From assembly GCA_965242735.1 (NCBI GenBank), contig OZ251497.1:1922001-1986000 (forward strand): a stretch of DNA of 64,000 nucleotides, given 5' to 3'. The notes under the pieces are model-generated. The model saw only the letters and a list, made by a program, of their open reading frames with translations. It was not told the DNA's origin and ran no database searches. The position numbers were made by a program, and so were the translations under genes. This document shows, piece after piece, positions 41,387-49,804 of this stretch. The stretch is from G958295645 sp965242735. Its GTDB lineage: Bacteria > Gemmatimonadota > Gemmatimonadetes > Longimicrobiales > Gaopeijiaceae. Position 1 is the first letter of the stretch. Every line of letters starts with the position of its first letter.

Positions 41387-42382
41387 TTGAGCGCGCTCGG
41401 GGCGGAGCCGCGTCGTCCCGGGCGCTCGCCGCCGGGAAGCCGGCCGAGCTTGGTGGTGACGGTCGGCGATCCGCGCGGCATTGGTCCGGAGGTCGCCGCC
41501 AAGGCCCTTGCCGCCGTGGAAGCGCAAGGACTTGCCTGCGACGCTCGCGTCGTCGGCCCTGCGGAGTGCGGGCCGTTGTTCGCGTCGCTGGCCCCCGGGT
41601 GCGAATTCGAGCCGCTGGAAGGCGGCGCCCCGGACCTGGACCCGGGACGGGCGGCCGGGCTGGCGGTCGCCCGGGCGGCGGAACTGGCGTTGGCCGGAAG
41701 CGCGGACGCGATCGTGACCGCGCCGCTGGAGAAGCTCGCGCTCGCCCAGGCAGGCTTCTTGCCGGGCCACACCGAGATGCTCGCCCGGCTGGCCGGCGCC
41801 GACAGGGTCGGGATGCTCATGTGCGCCGACGAGCCCATGGGGAACCGCCCGAAGTCCGCGCCGGCGCCCAAGCGCGTCCTGCTGGCCACCACGCACGTGG
41901 CCCTGGCCCGCGTTCCCGCGTTGGTGACCGCCGACCTCCTCGCGGCCCAGACCCGGCTTCTGTCCGCCGCCCTGCGCCGACAGTGGCGCATCGCTTCGCC
42001 CAGGATCGCGCTCTGCGCACTCAATCCCCATGCCTCCGACGGAGGTCTCTTCGGCGCCGAGGAACAGGACGTCTACCCCAAGGCGCTGCACGCCCTGCGA
42101 GACGACCCCGCCGCCGTCGCCGGTCCGCTGCCGGCGGACACCGTGTTCACGCGGGCCTTCTCGGGAGAGTTCGACGCCGTGGTCGCGCCCTATCACGACG
42201 TGGGCATGGCCGCCTTCAAGACGGCCGCCTTTCGCCGGGGCGTCAACGCAACCATCGGCCTTCCGTTCGTCCGCACTTCGCCGGACCACGGAACCGCCTT
42301 CGACATCGCCGGCTCGGGCACGGCCGATCCCTCCTCGATGATCGAGGCTCTGCGCCTAGCCGTCCGGCTCGCCTCCGCCTGA
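41387..42382 (+). CDS. pdxA: 4-hydroxythreonine-4-phosphate dehydrogenase
   Basis: NAD-dependent oxidative decarboxylation step of pyridoxal-phosphate synthesis. Motifs: VVTVGDPRGIGPEVAAKAL at the N-terminus, AIVTAPLEKLALAQAGF then PGHTEML (metal/substrate His), ALNPHASDGGLFGAEE (second His), VAPYHDVGMAAFK (third His) and the C-terminal TSPDHGTAFDIAGSGTADP. The 331-residue length is normal. The start is TTG 41,387, since an upstream GTG is followed at once by a stop in its frame. It follows the SurA-like gene by 43 bp, and its end overlaps the convergent membrane-protein gene by 27 bp. Confidence 0.94.
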   Translation: MSALGAEPRRPGRSPPGSRPSLVVTVGDPRGIGPEVAAKALAAVEAQGLACDARVVGPAECGPLFASLAPGCEFEPLEGGAPDLDPGRAAGLAVARAAELALAGSADAIVTAPLEKLALAQAGFLPGHTEMLARLAGADRVGMLMCADEPMGNRPKSAPAPKRVLLATTHVALARVPALVTADLLAAQTRLLSAALRRQWRIASPRIALCALNPHASDGGLFGAEEQDVYPKALHALRDDPAAVAGPLPADTVFTRAFSGEFDAVVAPYHDVGMAAFKTAAFRRGVNATIGLPFVRTSPDHGTAFDIAGSGTADPSSMIEALRLAVRLASA

Positions 42383-44407
42383 CGCCGGCGCTTCGCCGCG
42401 GGCGTCCTCCCCCGCCCCGCTTCCGAGCGGCGAAAGCGCCGCGCCCTCGATCACGGTCTCCCACGCCCACGTGCCGCGGGCGCGCATCCCCGTCCGTATT
42501 CTTGCGATCTCGAAGTCGGGCAACGGCGCCCGCACCAAGCACTTGTCGTCGAACCTCACGCCGAACCGGCCGAACGGGGCCGTGGGATTCAGATATCCGA
42601 GCAGCTGCCGGTGCGGCGGCAGGTCGCGCGCCTCCGCCGGAACGACGTGGAGCACCAGGAAGCCGCCGGCGTCGCTCGCTTCGCAAGGCTCCTTGAGGTA
42701 CGCAAGCCCGCCGTCGTCCGAGTAGACGTCGTAGTCCGCGCGCGCCATGGGCGTGCCGGCGGCGATGGACTCGTACGCCTCGCGATAGGGCGCCCGCGCC
42801 GAGTCGGACACCGCGACCTCGGCGACCTCCATCATCGTGCTGTTGTACAGTCTCCGGCTGTGCAGGACCGGTCCGAAGACCGGGCGCCAACCGGAGCGGC
42901 CGCGGTCGAGGTACACGGAAACGACAAAGTCCGCGCGCTCTCCGTTGATCGTCAGGCGCTCCCGCTGCTCCGGCTTGAGGATTTCGCGGTTCTTGGACAT
43001 CGATTCGCCGAACATTCCCTGCACGTGGACCTGCCGACCAGGATAGCGGGCCAACAGGAACTCCAAGCCCTCCCGGTACGTCGTCTTCCAGTAGTCCATC
43101 TCGTATTGCTCCGCCAACCGATCCGGCGTCGTCCTGTCCACGAACGCGTTGAAGTAGACGTGCTGGTAGGGATGAATTCGCACCATCGCCGCCGCCGTGA
43201 GCGCCAAGCCCACGCCGGCGCCGCAATAGACGGCCGCCCGGGCCGTCCTCGACCGGAGCCGGACAGCCAAGAAGTGCAATCCCAGCGCGGCCAACAGGGA
43301 AAACGGCGCGTACAGGAAATACAGGTGGCGCCATCCGTTGAACAGCGTCGGACGCAGAACGAAGACGACCAGCAACGGCGCCAAGACGCAGGCGACGAGC
43401 AAGAGCTGAAAGCGAAGCGTTCCCGCGCGGGCGGCTTCGCCGAACCGGCGCACCCCGCGGATCAGCACGAACGCCGTTCCAAGGAGTCCCAGCACGAGCG
43501 CCATGGGCGGCGTGGTGACCGAGAACCAAGTCGGCACGTAGCCGAGCGGGACGTCGTACGCGAAGGCCCGCCGGCCGCTTGTCAGCTCGCCCACCTCCGA
43601 AGGATGAGCGGCGGAAGCCGCGAGCGCCTCGGCGATCCTGCCAAGCGGGTCCGCCCACAGGTAGGGCCACGTCGCATAGAGCACGACCGCGCCGGCGCCC
43701 AGGAAGGCCCCCGCGGCCGCAAGGCCCCTGCGCCGGCCTGCGCCGCCGCCCGCCGCCAACACGTCTCGCAACTGCAGCGCCGCGACGCCGAAGACCAGCA
43801 TGAGGCCCATGATCCGCATGCTCGCGAGCGCGCCCGCCGCGGCGCCCGCAAGGGCGAACGCGCGCCACGTGTTTCGGTCGAACGCGCGCCACGAAGCGTG
43901 CAGGGAGATCATGAACATGCTGGCGAAGGGAACGTCCTTCGTGTTCATGAAGGAATGCGCGTACAAGCGAGGATGCATCAGAAACAGCAACAGCGCGAAG
44001 ACCGACGCCGTCCTGCTTCCCGTCAGGCGATACGCCAACAAGGCGCAAGAGAATCCTCCCAGCAGGAAGAACCAGTGAGACAGCAAGTGACGGGCGAGCA
44101 GCACGCTGCGAGAGTCTTCGAGGCCCAAGGCGAGTTCGGCGAGATACAAGGGCGCTTCGAACGCGACGCCCATGACCCGGTCGAAGTCGTGCAGCATGTC
44201 GTCGTTCTTGCCGAGCGCGTAGTCGACCGCCCGGACGGCCATGAGGCGCCGCTGCTCTTGGTCCAAGGAGACGCCGTAGTCGCCGGCCGCGAACGCGCCG
44301 ACCGCCGCCAGCGCGACGCAGATCGCCAGCGGCGCCGCGCAAGGAGAGGAGAACGCCGACCGCAGCCTGCGGCGGACGGCGCTGTCGGATGCCGGCCGAA
44401 TTCCCAT
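42356..44407 (-). CDS. Polytopic membrane protein, GT39/ArnT-like glycosyltransferase
   Basis: A 683-residue inner-membrane protein with about nine or ten hydrophobic segments in the first ~450 residues, then a soluble C-terminal ~230 residues. Features of the dolichyl-phosphate-mannose/ArnT fold (GT-C): an acidic pair in the first extracytoplasmic loop (VMGVAFEAPLY), FALLLFLMHPRLYAHSFMNT then KDVPFA, and WRHLYFLYAPFSLLAALGLH. Sugar donor and acceptor cannot be read from sequence. ATG 44,407 (MGIRPAS) directly precedes the first membrane segment. The gene diverges from holB and converges on pdxA with an overlap. It resembles the 57,420-59,072 protein only in general architecture. Confidence 0.75.
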   Translation of the reverse strand: MGIRPASDSAVRRRLRSAFSSPCAAPLAICVALAAVGAFAAGDYGVSLDQEQRRLMAVRAVDYALGKNDDMLHDFDRVMGVAFEAPLYLAELALGLEDSRSVLLARHLLSHWFFLLGGFSCALLAYRLTGSRTASVFALLLFLMHPRLYAHSFMNTKDVPFASMFMISLHASWRAFDRNTWRAFALAGAAAGALASMRIMGLMLVFGVAALQLRDVLAAGGGAGRRRGLAAAGAFLGAGAVVLYATWPYLWADPLGRIAEALAASAAHPSEVGELTSGRRAFAYDVPLGYVPTWFSVTTPPMALVLGLLGTAFVLIRGVRRFGEAARAGTLRFQLLLVACVLAPLLVVFVLRPTLFNGWRHLYFLYAPFSLLAALGLHFLAVRLRSRTARAAVYCGAGVGLALTAAAMVRIHPYQHVYFNAFVDRTTPDRLAEQYEMDYWKTTYREGLEFLLARYPGRQVHVQGMFGESMSKNREILKPEQRERLTINGERADFVVSVYLDRGRSGWRPVFGPVLHSRRLYNSTMMEVAEVAVSDSARAPYREAYESIAAGTPMARADYDVYSDDGGLAYLKEPCEASDAGGFLVLHVVPAEARDLPPHRQLLGYLNPTAPFGRFGVRFDDKCLVRAPLPDFEIARIRTGMRARGTWAWETVIEGAALSPLGSGAGEDARGEAPASGGGEPDG

Positions 44408-44702
44408 GCTGCTCGGTCGCGAGGGGCGAAGATCGGTGGCCGCCGCCCGCCGCGAAGACGCGACGGCGCCGCCGGGCGCGGGCCGTGACTCTACGACGGA
44501 GAGGGAGCGCCGTGCAAGCGATTCTCCGCGTTGCACGAGGACGCGCCTGCCCGCACATTCTTCCTGTCCGTCGCGGCGCCGATTCGCCGCGGCGGCCGGT
44601 CCAGCGTCCGCCCGCCGGAGAAGCCGGCCTTGGCCGCCGACGCGCCCGAGTCCCTCGAAGAGCCGCCAAAGCGCCCAGTTCGCCCGGCGGAGGAACCTGC
44701 CC
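44408..44702. other. Divergent intergenic region upstream of holB and the membrane protein gene
   Basis: Nearly 300 bp, GC-rich. A plus-strand frame stays open from 44,406 into holB, but its translation (Arg/Ser/Ala-rich) lacks homology-like features, so I treat it as non-coding. No clear promoter or hairpin is visible. Confidence 0.45.
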
Positions 44703-45869
44703 TTGCCCATCGACGCGCCCGAGACCGAGTCCAGGCGGGCCCCGGCCCCTCGCTTTCGCGGGCACGCCGGCCTCCTGGCTGCGATTCGGCGCGCCTTGGA
44801 ACGCAAGACGCTGCCGGGCACGGTGCTGCTCCACGGCCCCGCCGGCTGCGGGAAGCAGTTCCTCGCCCAGTGGATCGCCCGGGCCGGCTTGTGCGCTGCC
44901 GACGAGCCGCCCTGCGACGCGTGCGTCAGCTGCCGCCAGGCGGCCCGTTTGGAGCACCCGGACGTGCATTGGCACTTTCCGCTCCCGCGGCCCAAGGGCG
45001 CAACCAGCCCCGGCAAGATGGAGGACGCCCTCGAGACGGCGCGTCACGAACGCTTGGCCGAGCTGCGCGCCGGGCCGTGGCGCCCCGCCGAGGACGGCCA
45101 GGTCAAGGGCATCTACTTTGCGGCGGTCGCCGCCATTCGCAGGCAGGCCCACCGCCGGCCGGCCACGGGCGACCAGCAGACGTTCATCGTGGGCGACGCC
45201 GAGCATCTCGTCCCCCAGGAGTCGAGCCCCGAAGCGGCGAACGCGCTGCTCAAGCTTCTGGAGGAGCCGCCGGGCCCGTGCCGCTTCGTTCTGACGTCGA
45301 GCCGACCGGACAGTCTCTTGGACACCATCCGGTCGCGCGCGCTTCCGATCCGCGTGCCGCCGCTGCCGGCCGCCGACGTGGCGGCGTTCCTGGCGGAGGA
45401 GCGCGGCGCGGAGCAAGGCGTGGCGGACGCGACGGCCGCCATCTCCCAGGGATCCATCGGGCTCGCCTTGAGCCTGCTCGACCCCGAGAGCGGTCCGTCG
45501 CGCGCCCGCGCCAGGGGGCTCGCGCTCCTGCGCGCCGCGACCGGCCAAGAGAACCAGGCCTACGCCCATGCGTTGGAATTCGGCAGCGGCGGCGCCCGAA
45601 CGCTGCTGGCGCTGCTGGGCGCCGTGCAGCTCTGGATTCGCGATCTGGCCGCGGTCGGCCTGAAACAGGAACGCCACGTCGTCAACGTTGACGAGCTGCC
45701 GTTCCTACGCCGGACGGCCCGCCGCCTTCGGCTGGGCCCCGAGCGCGCCTGCGCGGCGGTCGGCCACGTCGAGGAGGCCGGCAAGCTCGCCGCCGGCAAC
45801 GTCAATCCGCATCTCTTCGTCTCCGCGTTGCTTCTCGATTTGCGGACCACGCTCTGCGGGGCGCGGTGA
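44703..45869 (+). CDS. holB: DNA polymerase III subunit delta'
   Basis: Clamp-loader subunit. AAA+ features: FRGHAGLLAAIRRALERKT at the N-terminus, Walker A GTVLLHGPAGCGKQFLAQWI (~residues 40-55), zinc-module cysteines CAADEPPCDACVSC, the sensor/arginine region EAANALLKLLEEPPGPCRFV then LTSS, and DTIRSRALPIRV. The Walker A lysine is present, although delta' is often catalytically silent. The start is taken as TTG 44,703 (PIDAPETES), because residues encoded further upstream are low-complexity; this start is uncertain. The stop overlaps the GTG of moaC. Confidence 0.9.
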   Translation: MPIDAPETESRRAPAPRFRGHAGLLAAIRRALERKTLPGTVLLHGPAGCGKQFLAQWIARAGLCAADEPPCDACVSCRQAARLEHPDVHWHFPLPRPKGATSPGKMEDALETARHERLAELRAGPWRPAEDGQVKGIYFAAVAAIRRQAHRRPATGDQQTFIVGDAEHLVPQESSPEAANALLKLLEEPPGPCRFVLTSSRPDSLLDTIRSRALPIRVPPLPAADVAAFLAEERGAEQGVADATAAISQGSIGLALSLLDPESGPSRARARGLALLRAATGQENQAYAHALEFGSGGARTLLALLGAVQLWIRDLAAVGLKQERHVVNVDELPFLRRTARRLRLGPERACAAVGHVEEAGKLAAGNVNPHLFVSALLLDLRTTLCGAR

Positions 45870-46408
45870 GCGTCCCCGGCGACGGCGCGGCGAAGGCGGC
45901 GACGCAGGGACGCGCCGCGACGGCGACAGGCCTCACGCACCTGTCGCCGGGCGGCGACGCGGCCATGGTGGACGTCTCGGACAAGGAGGCGACGGCCCGC
46001 AAGGCGACGGCCGAGGGCGCGTTGCGCTGCTCGGCGGGGGCGTACCGGCTGCTCGAGAGCGAGGCCAACCCCAAGGGCGACGTGGAGCAGGTCGCACGGA
46101 TCGCCGGCGTCATGGGCGGAAAACGGGCCGGAGAACTGGTCCCCCTTTGCCACGTGCTACCCGAGACCAGCCTCTCCGTGGAGGTTCGGCGGGACTCGTC
46201 GCTGCCCGGCCTGCGCGTCTCGGCCACGGCCCGCACGACCGGCCGCACCGGCGTCGAGCTGGAAGCGCTGACGGCCGCGTCGGTCGCGTTGCTGGCCGCC
46301 TACGACATGCTGAAGGCCGCCGACCGAGGCATGACGATCGAGCACGTCCGGCTCGTCAGCAAGTCCGGCGGCAGGTCCGGAGACTGGGCGCGGGAGGGGA
46401 CGCCCTAG
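45866..46408 (+). CDS. moaC: Cyclic pyranopterin monophosphate synthase
   Basis: Second step of molybdenum-cofactor synthesis. After a ~30-residue extension come MVDVSDKEATARKATAEG, GELVPLCHVLPETSLSVEV (the LCH motif), TGVELEALTAASVALLAAYD then MLKAADRGM, and the C-terminal LVSKSGGRSGDW. These match MoaC throughout. GTG 45,866 overlaps the holB stop by 3 bases. A later ATG at residue 34 (MVDVSDKE) would give the more usual ~150-residue protein and may be the true start. moeA is elsewhere in the window (60,998). Confidence 0.93.
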   Translation: MSVPGDGAAKAATQGRAATATGLTHLSPGGDAAMVDVSDKEATARKATAEGALRCSAGAYRLLESEANPKGDVEQVARIAGVMGGKRAGELVPLCHVLPETSLSVEVRRDSSLPGLRVSATARTTGRTGVELEALTAASVALLAAYDMLKAADRGMTIEHVRLVSKSGGRSGDWAREGTP

Positions 46409-46482
46409 CCCGGCCCGGCGTTCGGCGACGGTGTTTCTCGACTCGGCCGAACCGCATCCTGCGGGAGAACTCGGCCAGTCTC

Positions 46483-46511
46483 TTGACGGCTGGCAGCCGC
46501 CGGCCCAATAT
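46483..46511 (+). promoter_or_regulatory. Candidate sigma70-like promoter upstream of the poly-C tract
   Basis: TTGACG (46,483-46,488) is followed after 17 bases by CAATAT (46,506-46,511), in an A/T-rich patch (caatatttttc) unusual for this genome. It lies about 190 bp upstream of the Big/metalloprotease pseudogene. This is a sequence-pattern call only. Confidence 0.3.
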
Positions 46512-46648
46512 TTTTCAGGCCGGAGGCGTGATTTCACTATGCCCCCCCTACAGGGCGAGCTTGTCTCAAAGACCGAGGTTCCTGAAGCAGATGCAGATCG
46601 CGGACAGCCAGGCGTTGGTGGATCGCTTGCGGACTTGGCCGGCAGAAT

Positions 46649-46664
46649 CCCCCCCCCCCCCCCC
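46649..46664 (+). repeat. 16-base poly-C homopolymer upstream of the Ig/metalloprotease gene
   Basis: Sixteen consecutive C, ending one base before gatagtgtaag and 33 bases before the likely GTG start (46,698). It may alter promoter spacing or lie in the 5' leader. The coding-strand poly-C at 22,051-22,070 is followed by the similar gattacgtaag. Confidence 0.8.
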
Positions 46665-47049
46665 GATAGTGTAAGAGGGCTGGCGCGTCAAGTCGGCGTG
46701 GAGCGCGACACGCTGCGCCGCTGTTGGCGCCGATGGCTGCTGGCTTGCACGGCCGTCGTCGCCATGGCTTCGTGCGACGACGGGCCTGCGCCGCCTCGGC
46801 CGGTGTCGCTGGCCATCGTTCCTTCGTCGGTGACGTTCGCGTCGTTAGGGGACACGGCGGTGGTCACTGCCTCGATGACGGACCAGTACGGGGCGGCGTT
46901 CGCCGGCGCGGTCCGATGGAGCAGCAGCCGGCCGGCGGTGTTCACGGTCACGAACGAAGGCGTCGTCGAGGCCGTCGCGAGTGGGTCGGGATGCTGACGG
47001 CGTCGTTTCAGGACTTGAGCGCGACGGCCGGCGTCACGGTAGCGCAGGA

Positions 47050-49185
47050 GCCGGCGACGGTGAGCGTGGTGTCGGGCGCGGAGCAGGCGGTGCGCCAGGG
47101 GCTCGCGCTTCCGGCGGACGTGGTCGTCCGGGCCGACGATGCCGGGGGCTCGCCGATCGAGGGCGTGGCGGTGGTCTTCGCTCCGGCGGAAGGGGACGGC
47201 ACGGCCGACCCGGCAACGGCGGCGACGGACGCCGAAGGGCGCGCCGCGACGTCGTGGACGCTCGGCGACCGCGCCGGCGTGCAACGCCTAGTCGCTTCTG
47301 TGGCCGTCGGCGGCGGACCGTCGGTCCAGCTCTCGGCCACGGCCCTGACGCCGGAAGAGGCGACGGAGGAGCTTCGGGTCGTGCAAGGCGGCGGACAGAC
47401 CGGACTCCAAGGGCGCGCGTTGCGCGAGGCCGTGGTCGTGCTGGCGCTGGACGGACGCGGCGAACCGGTTCCGGGCGTCCGCGTGGCGTTCGCGCCGGCG
47501 GACGGGGACGGCACGGCGGGTTCCGACACCGTGGCGACGGACGCCGAAGGGCGCGCGGCCACGTCGTGGCCGCTCGGCGGCCGCGCCGGCGCGCAGAGCC
47601 TGGTCGCTTCCGTGGCCGTCGGCGGCAGTCCGTCGGTGCAGCTCTCGGCCACGGCGCTGACGCCGGAGGAGGCGCCGGAGGAGCTTCGGGTCGTGCAAGG
47701 CGACGGACAGAGCGGACTCCAAGGGCGCGCGTTGCGCGAGGCAGTGGTCGTGCTGGCGCTGGACGGACGCGGCGAACCGGTTCCGGGCGTCCGCGTGGCG
47801 TTCGCGCCGGCGGACGGGGACGGCACGGCGGGTTCCGACACCGTGGCGACGGACGCCGAAGGGCGCGCGGCCACGTCGTGGCCGCTCGGCGGCCGCGCCG
47901 GCGCGCAGAGCCTGGTCGCTTCCGTGGCCGTCGGCGGCGGACCGTCGGTCCAGCTCTCGGCCACGGCCCTGACGCCGGAAGAGACGACGGAGGAGCTTCG
48001 GGTCGTGCAAGGCGACGGACAGAGCGGCGTCCGGGAAGCGACGCTGCCGGTGCCGGTCGTGTTCGCGGCGCTCGACGCCGACGGACAGCCCGTGCCCGGC
48101 GTCGAAGTGTCCTTCGCTCCCAACCGCCGCAACGGGCGCGCCGCTCCGCGCTCGGCCACCACCGACGCCCGCGGCCGCGCGCAGACCTTCTGGACCCTGG
48201 GCGCTTCCTTGGGCACGCAAGCCCTGACCGCGACGGCCGCAGACGTGTCCGCGCAGGTCACGGCGACGGCGGTGACGCCCGAGGAGGCCGCCGACTCGCT
48301 TCGGGTCCTGGAAGGCGACGGGCAGACCGGCGTCCGAGAAGCGACGCTGCCGGCGCCGGTCGTGTTCGTGCTGCTCGGCGCCGACGGGCAACCCGTGCCC
48401 GGCGTCGAAGTGTCCTTCGCTCCCAACCGCCGCAGCGGGCGCGCCGCTCCGCGCTCGGCCACCACCGACGCGCTCGGCCGCGCGCAGACCTCCTGGACCT
48501 TGGGCGCTTCCTTGGGCAGGCAAGTCCTGGCCGCGACGGCCGCCGACGTGTCGGCGCGGGCCACGGCCACGGCGACGACGCCCGAGGAGGCCGCCGACTC
48601 GCTTCGGGTCCTGGAAGGCGGCGGGCAGACCGGCGTCCCGGAAGCGACGCTGCCGGCGCCGGTCGTGTTCGCCGTGCTCGACGCCGCGGGACAACCCGTG
48701 CTCGGCGTCAAAGTGGCCTTCTCGACCGCTGCCGGCAACGGGCGCGCCGATCCGCGCTCGGCCACCACCGACGCCCGCGGCCGCGCGCAGACCTCCTGGA
48801 CTCTGGGCGCGCCCCTTGGGGCGCAAGCGCTGACCGCGACGGCCGCCGGCCTCTCCGCGCAGGCCACGGCCACCGCGCTGGTCCCCGAAGACCACGCGGC
48901 GGACATTCGAGTCGTGTCGGGCAACGGGCAGCGCGGCGGCCGAAGAGCGACGCTTTCGGCACCGGTCGTGGTCGCCGTGCTCGACGCCGCCGGGACGGGC
49001 GTGCCGGACATCGAAGTGTCCTTCTCGACCGCTGCCGGCAACGGGCGCGCCGATCCGCGCTCGGCCGCCACCGACGCCCGCGGCCGCGCGCAGACCTCCT
49101 GGACCCTGGGCGCGCCCCTTGGTGCGCAAACGCTGACCGCGACGGCCGCCGGCCTCTCGGCGCAGGTCACGGCGGAAGCGACCGA
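47050..49185 (+). repeat. Seven tandem Big_1 (invasin-like) Ig repeats
   Basis: Units of about 300-318 bp start near 47,060, 47,380, 47,686, 47,998, 48,300, 48,604 and 48,906. Each reads (L)RVV.GDGQTG, a V-V-LD--G-PVPGV-V-FAP strand pair, TATDA-GRA-TSWTLG and LTATAA--SAQ. Units 2 and 3 are nearly identical at the DNA level, indicating recent duplication. Confidence 0.88.
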
Positions 49186-49798
49186 CGCGCCTTCGCTTCC
49201 GACGGTCAGGGTTGCGGCCGCCTATCTCGTTCAGGCCGCGCAGGACAGCGCCGGCTCCGTGCCGCTGATCGCGGGGCGCCCGGGCGCGCCTTCGGGTCTT
49301 CGCCGTCGGCGACGGCTCTCCGACGGCCCGGTTCCGGCCCCTCGCCCTCTTCTACCGGGGCTCGACGGTGGTCGATTCCGTCCGGCTCGATTCGGGCGCC
49401 GTTTCGGCGACGATGGACGAAGGCGCCGAAGACGAGTCGTTCGACGCGACGATCCCCGGCTCGCTCGTGAAGCCCGGCCTCGAGATGGTCGTGGAACTCG
49501 ACCCCGACGACGAAGCGGCCGTGGCGGACTTGAGCGTCACCCGCTTTCCCGCCACGGGCCGAGCAGGCGTTCTGGTGCACGAACTGCCGAGCGTCCCGCT
49601 GACTCTCGTCCCGATCCATTGGGTGAGACACCTCAGCAATAGACACAACGCCGCCGTTACGGCGCGGGCGCAAGACATGGCGGGCGCCGACACCGAGGGC
49701 CTCATCTCCTACATGCGCAACGTCCTGCCCATCGGCGACATCAGCGTGACCGCTCGCCAAGCCTACGTCTCGTGGGCCGACACGACGAGTGCGGGTCT

Positions 49799-49804
49799 CT
49801 TAGC
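49799..49804. repeat. Target-site duplication, left copy (cttagc)
   Basis: Direct repeat flanking the IS element, identical to 51,769-51,774. Confidence 0.9.

Noticed and set aside
44406..44702. N-terminal extension of holB
   Set aside because: The translation is Arg/Ser-rich without homology-like pattern and lies in a divergent promoter region.
46724..46990. Start of a 972-codon frame overlapping the Big_2 region
   Set aside because: In this part the other frame encodes the lipoprotein signal and Big_2 domain. The 972-codon frame only becomes meaningful after the frameshift near 46,990.
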